64,000 bases of DNA. It comes from JBEKUY01 sp049514555 (lineage in GTDB: Bacteria; Acidobacteriota; Terriglobia; Acidiferrales; UBA7541). The notes below the pieces were generated by a model that was not told where the DNA came from, did no database searches, and worked only from the letters and a program-made list of their open reading frames with translations. Location of the stretch: positions 62,001 through 126,000 of the forward strand of contig JBEKUY010000002.1 in the NCBI GenBank assembly GCA_049514555.1, given 5' to 3'. A program made the position numbers and the translations under genes. Below are positions 1 to 10,564 of the stretch, in pieces (position 1 is the first letter of the stretch; each line of letters begins with the position of its first letter).

Positions 1-989
1 CGGTCCAGGAAAACATCCTCACCTTCGGGCTGCTGTGGCTGGACCGGACACGACAAGCTCGCCGGCGACGGAGCGTTGCGGGCCTGCGGCTTTTCTTGCC
101 GGAAGGGCACGGACGCAAGACCTGCCAGCGGCTGGGCGCGCTGTCTACCTCCACGGCGATCGAGGTCTACGAGATCCGGCGCACTCTCGAGGAAGTCGTG
201 CGGTTCGACCCAGGCGATGCCGGCAACCTGGCCACCTGGTTAGTGCCACACCGCGAAACGGAATCCTTGCTTGCGCAGGCGGGCCCGGCGCTCGCCGGGG
301 TCGTCAAGCTCGCGCCCGAAGCCATCGCAGCAAGCGCGGTCCCAGGCACACGCGAGGTCGTTCTCCGCTTCCGTGGCCTTGCTTTCGCGCATTGGGCCGA
401 GGGACGCGTGCATTTTGGCGTGGGAGACTCGCGCGAGGAATTGACACCGGCGAGCGAACCTTCTCTGCGCAGCTTGGTGCATGGGTTGATGACCTATCGC
501 CACCCGCTCGCCAGCGACACGCATCATCCGTTCTACCGCGCCCAACCGGAACGCTGGTTGGAAACACTCGTGCGCGAAGACCCCGCCCGCATCGATGCGC
601 GGCTTTCCGTCCAACCCTTGTACACGCAGGTGCCGGCCATCGCGGCAGGCGACCGCGAGGTGATCGACTTACTGGGAGTCACGCGCGAACGGCGCCTCGC
701 GGTGATCGAACTCAAGGCTGACGAGCACCTGCATTTGCCGCTGCAGGCAGCCGATTACTGGCTGCGCGTGCGCTGGCATCAGCGACATGGGGATCTTCAA
801 CGGTACGGTTACTTCACCGGCGGAGAATTGCAGGCGAAACCCCCGCTTGTCTATCTGGTGGCGCCGGGACTGCGCTTTCATCCTTCGACGGATGCTCTCC
901 TGCGCTTCCTCTCGCCGGAGATGGAGGTCATACGAGTGGGCATTGGGGAGGAGTGGCGCCGAGGATTGCGAGTGGTCTTGCGGCAATAG
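1..989 (+). CDS. Hypothetical protein with possible PD-(D/E)XK nuclease motif, 5' end cut by window edge
   Basis: The reading frame (third base onward) is open from the window edge, and the translation before the first possible internal start (TTG at 96) is protein-like (VQENILTFGLLWLD...), so the gene begins outside the window and about 328 codons are visible. In the C-terminal half a D followed by a hydrophobic strand and then IELKADE (D...ExK spacing, around bases 660-725) resembles the PD-(D/E)XK nuclease core; this is a pattern match only. No signal peptide or membrane segment is seen. It ends with TAG at 987-989. I do not recognise the family by name, and nuclease activity is a guess. 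The comF/HNH genes downstream lie on the other strand. Confidence 0.7.
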   Translation, partial: VQENILTFGLLWLDRTRQARRRRSVAGLRLFLPEGHGRKTCQRLGALSTSTAIEVYEIRRTLEEVVRFDPGDAGNLATWLVPHRETESLLAQAGPALAGVVKLAPEAIAASAVPGTREVVLRFRGLAFAHWAEGRVHFGVGDSREELTPASEPSLRSLVHGLMTYRHPLASDTHHPFYRAQPERWLETLVREDPARIDARLSVQPLYTQVPAIAAGDREVIDLLGVTRERRLAVIELKADEHLHLPLQAADYWLRVRWHQRHGDLQRYGYFTGGELQAKPPLVYLVAPGLRFHPSTDALLRFLSPEMEVIRVGIGEEWRRGLRVVLRQ

Positions 990-1048
990 GCCGTCGCGCG
1001 AGGCAGCTTGCCGGATAAGTGTCAGAGAATAAAGCCCCTAAAAGGAGA

Positions 1049-1080
1049 GAAGCAGCTTCGGTATGAGCCGAAACTGCTTC
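1049..1080. other. Inverted repeat (hairpin) after the first gene
   Basis: A 13-bp inverted repeat (GAAGCAGCTTCGG against CCGAAACTGCTTC, one C-A mismatch, 6-nt loop) lies 60 bp past the stop of the first gene. No T-tract follows on either strand, so it is not a standard intrinsic terminator. It may still protect a 3' end between two convergent genes. Confidence 0.4.
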
Positions 1081-1183
1081 CCGGGGTGTGTCCTCGAAGT
1101 GGTTTGATTACTTAGATGCATGGCACGGGAAAACGTTGCACCTTTTATCAGCGCCTCAAGAACAGGGGGGTCGGACCAAAGAT

Positions 1184-1693
1184 TCAGTAGAAGAGATATT
1201 TGCGCCAGCGCTCATCCCGGTGGCCCATGAGGCGCATCAGTTGCCGGGACGTGTGCAGCGTGAAAGGCCGCGGGCGTCGCTGGAGTTTGAGCCCAGCCTC
1301 TTCGGGCGTGCGGTCGCCCTTCGTATTGTTGCAGCGGTAGCAGCAGGCCACGAGGTTTTCCCAGCACGAGCGGCCTCCGCGAGAACGCGGGAGGACATGG
1401 TCCAGCGTCAGCTCGGAGCTTGGAAAAACGCTCCCGCAAAACTGGCAAGTGTTCCGGTCGCGCAACAGAATGTTCTTGCGCGAGAGCGCGCGGCTCTGCT
1501 GCGGGATGTGCCGGTAGGCGAGCAGGCGAATCACCGAAGGCACTTTGTGGGCATGAGCGGCGGAATGGACTTCGTTCTGGTGCAGCTCCTCGGCCTGAGC
1601 AACGCCCTTCAGCATCAGAACCAGGGCGCGCCGCACCGCAGTGACGTTGATGGGCTCATAAGTGGCGTTGAGGACGAGGACAGGCTCTTGCAT
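1184..1693 (-). CDS. HNH endonuclease family protein
   Basis: 169 residues from the chosen ATG at 1693; the frame is open further upstream, but the conserved part starts at MQEPVLVLNATYEPINV. The C-terminal half holds CQFCG, then LDHVLPRSRGG, then NLVACCYRCNNTKGDRTP. These are two CxxC zinc knuckles around the H-N-N core of the HNH fold, so DNA cleavage with a divalent metal is expected of the family. Chromosomal copies of this short type are common and their role is unclear. It lies downstream of comF on the same strand (82 bp gap), so co-transcription with comF is likely. No phage genes are nearby. Confidence 0.85.
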   Translation of the reverse strand: MQEPVLVLNATYEPINVTAVRRALVLMLKGVAQAEELHQNEVHSAAHAHKVPSVIRLLAYRHIPQQSRALSRKNILLRDRNTCQFCGSVFPSSELTLDHVLPRSRGGRSCWENLVACCYRCNNTKGDRTPEEAGLKLQRRPRPFTLHTSRQLMRLMGHRDERWRKYLFY

Positions 1694-1775
1694 CAGAGAA
1701 GCACGCCTGGCAGCCACGAGATGGGGGGATCTGACACCATCATCAGCGGACGGCACAGCTTGCCCGGAGGCTGAG

Positions 1776-2660
1776 TCAGCCCTTGCCGGGCTCGCTGTAA
1801 GCACCGACACCGCTCTTGGCCGAATCCCGCTCAAGGCGAGGTCCCTGCTCTCTTGGAACGCTCACCGGTGCGACCGGGCCTATGCGTAGCGCCCGAGCCA
1901 CCGTGAGCGCAGTAACGGCTGCCGCCCCGGATTTCCGCAACGCCCGCGCACAAGCGTCCAGCGTGGCGCCGGTAGTCATTACATCATCTACCAGTAAGAC
2001 GCGGAGATTGTCAACCCGGCTGCCTGGTCTGATCGCGTATGCACCACGGACGGCAGCCCACCGTTGGTGAAGGCTCAGCCGACGCCTGTCGGGGCGGGGC
2101 TTGGTGCGTACTAGGACCCGATCGTCGTAATGTATCTTCAGTGCCGACGCCAGCGGGCGAGCAATCAGTTCGGCTTGGTTGTAGCCGCGTTCGCGCTGGC
2201 GGTCCCGGTGAAGCGGAACGGGTACCAGCAAGTCGGCCCGGAGAGATTCAGCCTCCCTGCGAAAGACTTCTGCCAGCCGGTTGGCGAACCATCTCGCCAG
2301 GGGCACGATCGGTTCGTATTTCAAGAGCACGACTGCGCGCACCATGGCATCCTCGTAGACGCCGTAACTCCTCGCGCGGGTGAAGGCATACACGCCAAGA
2401 CGGCAGAGCCGGCAGAGTATCTCCGGGGCCTCGCCGACCCGCTCGGAAACAATGGCTCGCCCGCAGCCACTGCAGATCGGGTGAGGGATGGGGACAAAGG
2501 AGGCCAGGCATTCCTGGCAGATCGGCACGCGATTGGCGGTGAGAAGCACACCCCCGCACACCCGGCACGGCGCGGGAAAAACCAGCGATGCGAACGCGCC
2601 GCCCGCTTCTGCAAGCCAGCCAGCCGCCCTGGTGAAGAATGATTGCACATCGAGCCCCAC
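1776..2660 (-). CDS. comF: ComF family protein (zinc ribbon plus phosphoribosyltransferase domain)
   Basis: 294 residues. The N-terminal part carries a double zinc ribbon (CRVCGG, CQEC, CSGCG, CRLC within residues ~32-86). The C-terminal part is a type I phosphoribosyltransferase fold with PVPLHRDRQRERGYNQ and the PRPP loop VLLVDDVMTTGAT near residue 225. ComF proteins support DNA uptake at the inner membrane in competent bacteria and are also widespread in bacteria not known to be competent. The last ~30 residues run beyond the usual family end. The gene lies between a DksA/TraR-like gene upstream and an HNH endonuclease downstream, all on the minus strand. Confidence 0.9.
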   Translation of the reverse strand: MGLDVQSFFTRAAGWLAEAGGAFASLVFPAPCRVCGGVLLTANRVPICQECLASFVPIPHPICSGCGRAIVSERVGEAPEILCRLCRLGVYAFTRARSYGVYEDAMVRAVVLLKYEPIVPLARWFANRLAEVFRREAESLRADLLVPVPLHRDRQRERGYNQAELIARPLASALKIHYDDRVLVRTKPRPDRRRLSLHQRWAAVRGAYAIRPGSRVDNLRVLLVDDVMTTGATLDACARALRKSGAAAVTALTVARALRIGPVAPVSVPREQGPRLERDSAKSGVGAYSEPGKG

Positions 2661-2755
2661 GTTCCCGGAAGGCTACTGCCGCGGGCTTCACTGTGTAAAG
2701 AGAATAAACAGAGAACCAGACGAATGGAGACGGAATCCGAGCGCACGAGGAAGAA

Positions 2756-3109
2756 CTACAGAAGTCCCTGTTCGAGTTTCTCCTGGCAGGCGATGCAATG
2801 CTTCGTCCAGGGAACGGCTTCCAGACGCTTCTGCTGGACCTCTCCCTGGCAGTTCACGCATAGGCCGTATTCGGTTGTCTTGATGCGCTCGAGCGCGGCG
2901 TCGATCAACTGGAGCAAAGTCCGGTCCGTGTTCGTTTGCCCGAAAAGAAATTCCTTGGTATAGGAATTCGCGGCCTTGTCCGCCAGATCCACCGTGGGAT
3001 CGTCATCGGCCGTGCGCCCTTCTTCTTCGGTTCGAGCAATGGTCTTCAGAAGCTCTTCGCGCCGAGCCAGCAACTTCTTCTTGTAGTAGTCGAGTCGCTT
3101 CTTATCCAC
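2756..3109 (-). CDS. TraR/DksA-family zinc finger protein
   Basis: The chosen start is GTG at 3109 (MDKKRLDYYKKKLLARREEL..., 117 residues). The frame stays open to an ATG at 3184, but those 25 extra residues are not family-like. An N-terminal basic/acidic coiled-coil stretch is followed by the C4 zinc finger CVNCQGE...HCIACQ near the C-terminus. DksA/TraR proteins enter the RNA polymerase secondary channel and alter transcription initiation, often with ppGpp. The acidic tip of the coiled coil here (EEEGRTADDDPTVDLAD) resembles that of DksA-like proteins, but I cannot say whether it is a true DksA. It is transcribed towards comF. Confidence 0.85.
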   Translation of the reverse strand: MDKKRLDYYKKKLLARREELLKTIARTEEEGRTADDDPTVDLADKAANSYTKEFLFGQTNTDRTLLQLIDAALERIKTTEYGLCVNCQGEVQQKRLEAVPWTKHCIACQEKLEQGLL

Positions 3110-3184
3110 GGTCCCGTCCCACAGCGAGCATTCAGGGGCACTTCCAAAAAGAGAAAGTGTAGGCGCGTACCCCAATCGTGTCAA

Positions 3185-3712
3185 GGATGCCTGTCCGGAG
3201 CCGAAAGAATCGGACCCGGTTTGTCCCTCTCAGAATGAATCACAAAGGTAACCTGCGCGCTGGGAAGACGCGATCCGCGGACATCCTGATCCACAACGGA
3301 AAAGTCGAGTCCTCATCGCTGAACGCGGCGAGCCGCCGGCATTGTCAAAACGAACTGGTTCGCGGAACCAGACCGAGACAAGTACGGCTGTTGTGGATGG
3401 GGATCGATTGGCAGAAGTTGACCAGGCCCTGGCAACTTGTGCTTCTGCAGGTGGGCATGAACAAGCTGATGAATGGCAAAATACCATATTGGCACGCCAG
3501 CATCCGCTGGCTTGCCTGCTTCATTAAAGAGAAGGCATTTGCCCTCCCGGTGGAGTTTCCTTGCATTCTAAGCGCTGGCCTTTTAAACATCGTTTTACTC
3601 GGCTTCATAAGTTCTTTGTTTGCCATAGGGTACGCGGCTCAAGGGGGAACGGATTTCCACAGGGTTTGGCAACGTCGGTGCAAAGTCAAACAAAGCATCA
3701 TGGAGGTGTAGC
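3185..3712. other. Intergenic stretch without a supported gene
   Basis: 528 bp lie between the divergent DksA-like gene and the exosortase cluster. Open frames here have no protein-like composition or SD sequence. The only clear signal is the GGAGG at 3702-3706 belonging to the next gene. Promoters for both flanking genes should lie here, but no convincing -35/-10 pair was found. Confidence 0.5.
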
Positions 3713-3901
3713 TTGAAGAAAGCATCCTTGGCTGCTGTTGCGATTTGTCTGATGCTGCCCGCTGTGGCTTCTGCCCATTTCGGTTGGGGCGGTGGCGGCA
3801 GGATCAATGCCACCGAAATGGGTGAACTTGGTTTCGTTGGCGCGTCACTGATCGGAGCGGCGGCGTACCTGCGGTTCCGTTTGTCCCGGAAGTCCAAGTA
3901 A
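3713..3901 (+). CDS. Small secreted protein with C-terminal TM plus basic tail, candidate exosortase substrate
   Basis: 62 residues starting at TTG 3713, 6 nt after GGAGG (3702-3706). Residues 1-21 are a textbook signal peptide (MKKASLAAVAICLMLPAVASA) with an AxA cleavage site. Only a glycine-rich stub (HFGWGGGGRINATEMGEL) follows, then a hydrophobic helix (FVGASLIGAAAYL) and a basic end (RFRLSRKSK). The order motif, TM helix, Arg/Lys cluster is that of PEP-CTERM-like exosortase sorting signals, although no PEP triplet is present. The exosortase gene starts 96 bp downstream on the same strand, which supports a substrate role. If cleaved twice, the product would be only about 15-18 residues. 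The substrate role is inference. Confidence 0.75.
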   Translation: MKKASLAAVAICLMLPAVASAHFGWGGGGRINATEMGELGFVGASLIGAAAYLRFRLSRKSK

Positions 3902-3997
3902 GCCGGGAACTGGTAACCAGTAGCGGCCGGGTCGGCGGCGCAATCACTGGGGGGCGCTGGCCCCGTCGTTGAGTTTCTCCAGTTCATCTCACCGTTA

Positions 3998-4927
3998 GTG
4001 TCGATGAATCGCTGGATCGCTGACGAAAAGCAGCGGCTTCTTGTGTTGGCGCTTGGGCTGTCCCTCGCGGCAGTTCTGATCGACAATTGGACCGCGCGGG
4101 CGCTGCACAGCCGGTCTCCCGTCTGGACTCTCGTGGTTCTCATCGCACTGGTTTTGCAGCGTTCTTCCCACGTGACGCCAGATGCCCTTGCCGGGCCGTA
4201 CTTTCGCTGGTCGTGGTTGAGGCTCGTTCTTTTTGCCCTTCTTCACGCCGGGATGGTGCTGCTCGGACGCATGGCGAGCACGACGCTCGTGACCGCGGCG
4301 CACAGCAGCACGGTCACTTCGGGCCTGATCGTTCTCTTAAAGTACTTAGTCCTGGCGCCAACGCTGGTGTTGTTCCCGGTTGCCGCCTGGCTGCGCCTTG
4401 GGCGTAAGTACGCAGCCGAATTGGTAGCCGCGGCCCTGGTCCTTTTCACGTGGAATCCGTTGCGGATCTTCGAAACGTTGTGGCCGTGGTATTCCGCGGC
4501 GTTGGGAAGATTCGTACATGTTCTGGCCAGCATTTTTGTCCCTGGACTAGGTTATTCTCCGGGGCTCGTCCCCACGTTCCTAGGACCGCGGCTCGATGTA
4601 TCCATCATCTTCTCCTGCGGGGGACTGCAAGGCATCCAGCTATTTCAGTTTCTGTTCGGACTCATCCTGGTGGTTGACTGGAACCGGTTGAACAAAAGGC
4701 GCGCCCTCTTTGGCTACTTTGCGGGTTCAGCAGCCATGCTCCTTGCCAACGCTCTCCGCATCGCCTTGTTGGTGGTGCTGGGGAACCGGGTTTCCCCCGA
4801 CCTAGTCGCGCGGTATCACGTTAACGCGGGCTGGTTCTTCTTCTCCCTCGTTTTTGTGGCATTTCTATTCATGTCCTACTACTGGCTGCTGCGCAGCAGC
4901 GGCCCCATGCCCCGCAATGCTTCCTAA
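3998..4927 (+). CDS. Exosortase/archaeosortase family transpeptidase-like membrane protease
   Basis: 309 residues from GTG 3998, or 307 from ATG 4004; neither start has a strong SD. It is a polytopic inner-membrane protein with about eight hydrophobic helices. The exosortase catalytic signature is intact: Cys207 in FSCGGLQG, Arg254 in NALRIALL, His274 in RYHVNAGW. Exosortases recognise C-terminal sorting signals on exported proteins, cleave them and probably transfer them to a surface or extracellular carrier. The 62-residue protein directly upstream carries a signal of the right layout. No polysaccharide biosynthesis genes are adjacent, unlike many exosortase loci. I cannot assign it to a numbered exosortase subfamily. 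Confidence 0.9.
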   Translation: MSMNRWIADEKQRLLVLALGLSLAAVLIDNWTARALHSRSPVWTLVVLIALVLQRSSHVTPDALAGPYFRWSWLRLVLFALLHAGMVLLGRMASTTLVTAAHSSTVTSGLIVLLKYLVLAPTLVLFPVAAWLRLGRKYAAELVAAALVLFTWNPLRIFETLWPWYSAALGRFVHVLASIFVPGLGYSPGLVPTFLGPRLDVSIIFSCGGLQGIQLFQFLFGLILVVDWNRLNKRRALFGYFAGSAAMLLANALRIALLVVLGNRVSPDLVARYHVNAGWFFFSLVFVAFLFMSYYWLLRSSGPMPRNAS

Positions 4928-5038
4928 GGGCGCGACTCGCTCTTGAGGTGCCGCCCGACTGCCTGCGGATAGGCCGGTGTTCTTCCACAGCCGGTCAAGA
5001 TTTGCACAAGTAGGCGTAAGAACGGCGAAATGTAGGGC

Positions 5039-5066
5039 TTGACGGGTATTCGAATCCTGTTATACT
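5039..5066 (+). promoter_or_regulatory. Sigma-70 promoter of the 23S-5S rRNA unit
   Basis: TTGACG (5039-5044), 16-bp spacer, TATACT (5061-5066). The start is predicted near 5073, about 465 nt before mature 23S. It is one of the best promoter matches in the window and lies between the exosortase gene and 23S, with no 16S gene in between. Confidence 0.8.
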
Positions 5067-5072
5067 ACTCTA

Positions 5073-5300
5073 TGGCTCGGTGGCTCCCGAGCCGCTCAGG
5101 GGCGATCTGCTGAAGGGTCAGTGATCGATCCGAAGTGAGGTCTGCTACGAACACTGGGTGATGACAGCCGAGCATCGCGCGAAGCCGCCAACGTGTGGCG
5201 GTTTGGCCCGGCGCTCGACGCCGGGTTTTTTATTGCGCGGACGATTTCTTGGACGCGCGATGGCTGACGGAAAATCAGCCGCTCCGACGGGATCGGAGCA
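5073..5300 (+). ncRNA. Structured rRNA leader, or small RNA ending at an internal terminator
   Basis: Downstream of the promoter lies a chain of perfect hairpins: GGCTCGG/CCGAGCC (5074-5093), CCGCCA/TGGCGG (5185-5201), a terminator hairpin (5207-5225), GGCTGA/TCAGCC (5262-5280) and GCTCCGA/TCGGAGC (5281-5299). The segment from 5073 to the terminator is about 160 nt and could be released as a separate RNA. I found no match to tRNA, SRP RNA or 6S RNA. It may simply be an rRNA leader that folds and is antiterminated. Confidence 0.5.
5207..5234 (+). terminator. Intrinsic terminator inside the 23S leader
   Basis: A perfect 7-bp stem (CCCGGCG/CGCCGGG, loop CTCGA, 5207-5225) is followed directly by TTTTTTATT. 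It lies about 135 nt after the predicted start and about 305 nt before 23S, so it must be bypassed by antitermination or it ends a separate short RNA. Confidence 0.75.
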
Positions 5301-5303
5301 AAC

Positions 5304-5315
5304 GTTCTTTGACAA
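5304..5315 (+). promoter_or_regulatory. boxA-like antitermination element
   Basis: GTTCTTTGACAA resembles the boxA element of rRNA leaders and 16S-23S spacers (TGCTCTTTAACA in Escherichia coli), which loads Nus factors for antitermination. It sits just after the last leader hairpin and about 225 nt before 23S. Confidence 0.6.
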
Positions 5316-5517
5316 CGGAAGTAAGCTGGCACCTCGATAACAGGCCTTCGTCGGTCTGCGATCGGGGTACTGCAAGTTCTGCTCGAGTAGAGCAATTTGT
5401 GGAAAGGCGAGCTCAACCAGACATCCTGAGGAGCAAGGTGGCAGAAGCCCATGCGAGAGAAATCTCGCAGAGGCGATTCACCGCGGCGCGACTCGGGACG
5501 TCGATGCTCATCGCATC

Positions 5518-5538
5518 GACGGTTTGGGTGAGTTTTAT

Positions 5539-5545
<7 letters not shown>
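5518..5545 (+). repeat. 5' arm of the pre-23S processing stem
   Basis: This 28-nt arm is complementary to 8494-8521 except for two bases (TG against AA side). The two arms flank and slightly overlap the ends of 23S, as expected for the long helix cut by RNase III during 23S maturation. Confidence 0.85.
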
Positions 5546-8493
<2,948 letters not shown>

Positions 8494-8502
<9 letters not shown>

Positions 8503-8521
8503 AAAACTTTCCCAAACCGTC
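8494..8521 (+). repeat. 3' arm of the pre-23S processing stem
   Basis: Reverse complement of 5518-5545 with two mismatches. Together they close the pre-23S loop for RNase III processing. Confidence 0.85.
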
Positions 8522-8647
8522 TGTCCGAGGAGGATAGACGCGACGATTGCTAAAGCTCAGTGGAGTTTGCGGTTCGCCAGTTTACTTCCCGTTGTCATTG
8601 TGGCTGGAATTTGCGGCCTAGCGCCGCGACCTTCAGCGCTAACAATT

Positions 8648-8766
<119 letters not shown>

Positions 8767-8775
8767 TAACCTCCA

Positions 8776-8814
8776 AAGGCCGGTCCGATTCTTTCGGGCC
8801 GGCCTTTTTGTTTT
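8776..8814 (+). terminator. Intrinsic terminator of the 23S-5S unit
   Basis: A 13-bp stem with one G-U pair (AAGGCCGGTCCGA against TCGGGCCGGCCTT, 8776-8806) is followed by TTTGTTTT. It lies 10 nt past the end of 5S. Confidence 0.9.
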
Positions 8815-8940
8815 CCGGGCTCCTCGCGGATCTTTATTTTCTACTTGCCGTGCGCCAGAAAGAGAGTGATCCTCTGCTGGGGAAGCGTACTCCGGCAACC
8901 GCGATTTGCCGGCCAACCAGTCGTTGCAGGGGGGAAAACC

Positions 8941-9816
8941 ATGAAGCGAAGGGAATTCATCACTAGTGCGGCTTGCGGTTTGGGAGCGGCGTGGCTCAGT
9001 TCGGAATGGCTCGAAGCGGGTGCCCGGGTTCTGCCTCCTCCGCTTCCCCTGCAGCGGAAGTACAGCGCGGCGGACACCGTCGTGCTCGGCAAAACCGGCA
9101 TCCGCACCAGCCGTCTGGCGATGGGGACCGGGACGGTGGGGGTCGGCCACCACTCGCACCAGACCGCGCTCGGTGTCGCGGGCCTCTCCGCGCTGCTTCT
9201 CAACGGCTACGATCGCGGCCTGCGGTTCTTCGACGCGGCCGATACCTATGGCAGCCACCCCCACGTGGCCGAGGCGCTCAAGCACGTGCCTCGCGATAAG
9301 GTGACCGTGCTCACCAAGACGTGGTCTCGCGATCCGGCCTCGGCCCGCGCCGACCTCGACCGTTTCCGCCGTGAGCTCGGCACCGACTATATTGATATTT
9401 GTCTGATGCACTGCGTCACTGAGGCCGACTGGACCGAGCGTTTCCGGGGAGTGATGGACGTCCTCTCGGTGGCAAAGGACAAGGGGATCATCCGGTCCCA
9501 CGGCTGCTCGTGCCACTCCATCGAGGCGCTGCGCGCCGCAGCCAAGTCTCCCTGGGTGGAAGTCGATCTCGCCCGGATCAACCCGGTGGGAGCTTATATG
9601 GATGCTGCCCCGGACGTGGTTGTGCCGGTGCTGCGCGAGATGCGTGCCGCGGGAAAAGGGATTGTCGGCATGAAGATCCTGGGCGCCGGAGATCTGCGCA
9701 CGCGGCAGGACGAAGCATTGCGATATGCATTGTCTTTGGATGTCCTCGATGCCTTCACTATCGGCGCCGAGAGCAGGGCCGAGCAGGAAGACCTCATCCG
9801 CCGCATCGCCGCCTAA
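8941..9816 (+). CDS. Aldo/keto reductase with Tat-type N-terminus
   Basis: 291 residues from ATG 8941, preceded by GGGGGGAAAA. The N-terminus MKRREFITSAACGLGAAWL carries a twin-arginine motif (RREFI) and a hydrophobic stretch, so periplasmic export in folded form is likely. The catalytic tetrad of aldo/keto reductases is visible: Asp and Tyr in FDAADTYGSHP, Lys in VLTKTW, His in CLMHCV. The family reduces carbonyls with NAD(P)H. Export of a nicotinamide-dependent enzyme is odd but common for this Acidobacteria-type subgroup. It stands alone behind the rRNA terminator. Confidence 0.9.
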   Translation: MKRREFITSAACGLGAAWLSSEWLEAGARVLPPPLPLQRKYSAADTVVLGKTGIRTSRLAMGTGTVGVGHHSHQTALGVAGLSALLLNGYDRGLRFFDAADTYGSHPHVAEALKHVPRDKVTVLTKTWSRDPASARADLDRFRRELGTDYIDICLMHCVTEADWTERFRGVMDVLSVAKDKGIIRSHGCSCHSIEALRAAAKSPWVEVDLARINPVGAYMDAAPDVVVPVLREMRAAGKGIVGMKILGAGDLRTRQDEALRYALSLDVLDAFTIGAESRAEQEDLIRRIAA

Positions 9817-9880
9817 CCTGCCCCGCGCTTCGGCCGCGGTGATATCATTTGCCTAGGTCGTTCCCGGAGGCGAAGAGGAA

Positions 9881-10459
9881 GTGTGCACTTTTCGAAGACC
9901 CATAGGGTTTCGCGGCGCGCTGTTCTTGGCCGGAGCACTCGGGTTTCTGCTTTCCCCGGTGGATCAAAACACTGCGCAGGTGAAGGGAGGCGCTGCGATG
10001 ACGCTGAAACTGACAAGCGGAGGATTCGAGCCGGGCGGCACGATTCCGAAAAAGTTCACCTGCGACGGGCCGGACGTGTCTCCGGCGCTCAATTGGAGCG
10101 ATCCGCCGGCGGGGACGCAGAGCTTCGCGCTGATTGCCGACGATCCGGACGCGCCGGTGGGGACGTGGGTCCACTGGGTGCTCTACGACCTCCCGGCAGA
10201 CACGCGCTCCCTGGCGGAGAACCTCCCCAAACAGGAACAACTCTCGAATGCCGCGCGCCAGGGGCGCAACGACTTTCGCCGCATCGGCTACGGCGGCCCG
10301 TGTCCCCCTCCCGGCAAACCGCATCGCTATTTCTTCAAGCTCTACGCGCTCGATACCAAACTCAGTCTCAAAGCCGGAGCGGCCAAAGCCGAGGTCGAGC
10401 GCGCCGTGCAAGGCCACATCCTCGCCCAGGGCGAACTCATGGGCCGCTACGGCCGCTGA
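9881..10459 (+). CDS. YbhB/YbcL family (PEBP, Raf kinase inhibitor-like) protein
   Basis: 192 residues from GTG 9881, with GGAGG at 9866-9870 and a second purine run closer in. An N-terminal hydrophobic segment (FRGALFLAGALGFLLSP) suggests a signal peptide or anchor; ATG 9998 would give a cytosolic form lacking it. The PEBP ligand pocket motifs are present: DDPDAPVGTWVHWV and GYGGPCPPPGKPHRYFF. The family binds anionic ligands; its bacterial role is unclear. It is separated from the aldo/keto reductase by 64 bp on the same strand. Confidence 0.9.
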   Translation: MCTFRRPIGFRGALFLAGALGFLLSPVDQNTAQVKGGAAMTLKLTSGGFEPGGTIPKKFTCDGPDVSPALNWSDPPAGTQSFALIADDPDAPVGTWVHWVLYDLPADTRSLAENLPKQEQLSNAARQGRNDFRRIGYGGPCPPPGKPHRYFFKLYALDTKLSLKAGAAKAEVERAVQGHILAQGELMGRYGR

Positions 10460-10564
10460 GTCATTGATGGAAGACTACTTCGCCCGCTGAATCACCCACT
10501 CGCCTCCGAATCCTCGGATTGGTAACGAGTCCGGCAGGAACGGGCCGGTTCTGTGTGAGGATCG

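Noticed and set aside
3488..3515. Sigma-54 promoter-like TTGGCACG ... TTGCC
   Set aside because: The spacing between the GG and GC dinucleotides is wrong for a -24/-12 promoter.
3178..3711. Open frame of 177 codons upstream of the exosortase cluster
   Set aside because: Composition is not protein-like (Arg/Ser-rich, then an isolated hydrophobic run), no SD, and it ends exactly at the SD of the next gene. Treated as intergenic.
3600..3712. Possible c-di-GMP riboswitch before the exosortase substrate (GTGCAAAGTC fragment)
   Set aside because: The conserved GEMM core with its GNRA tetraloop and paired helices could not be assembled from this sequence.
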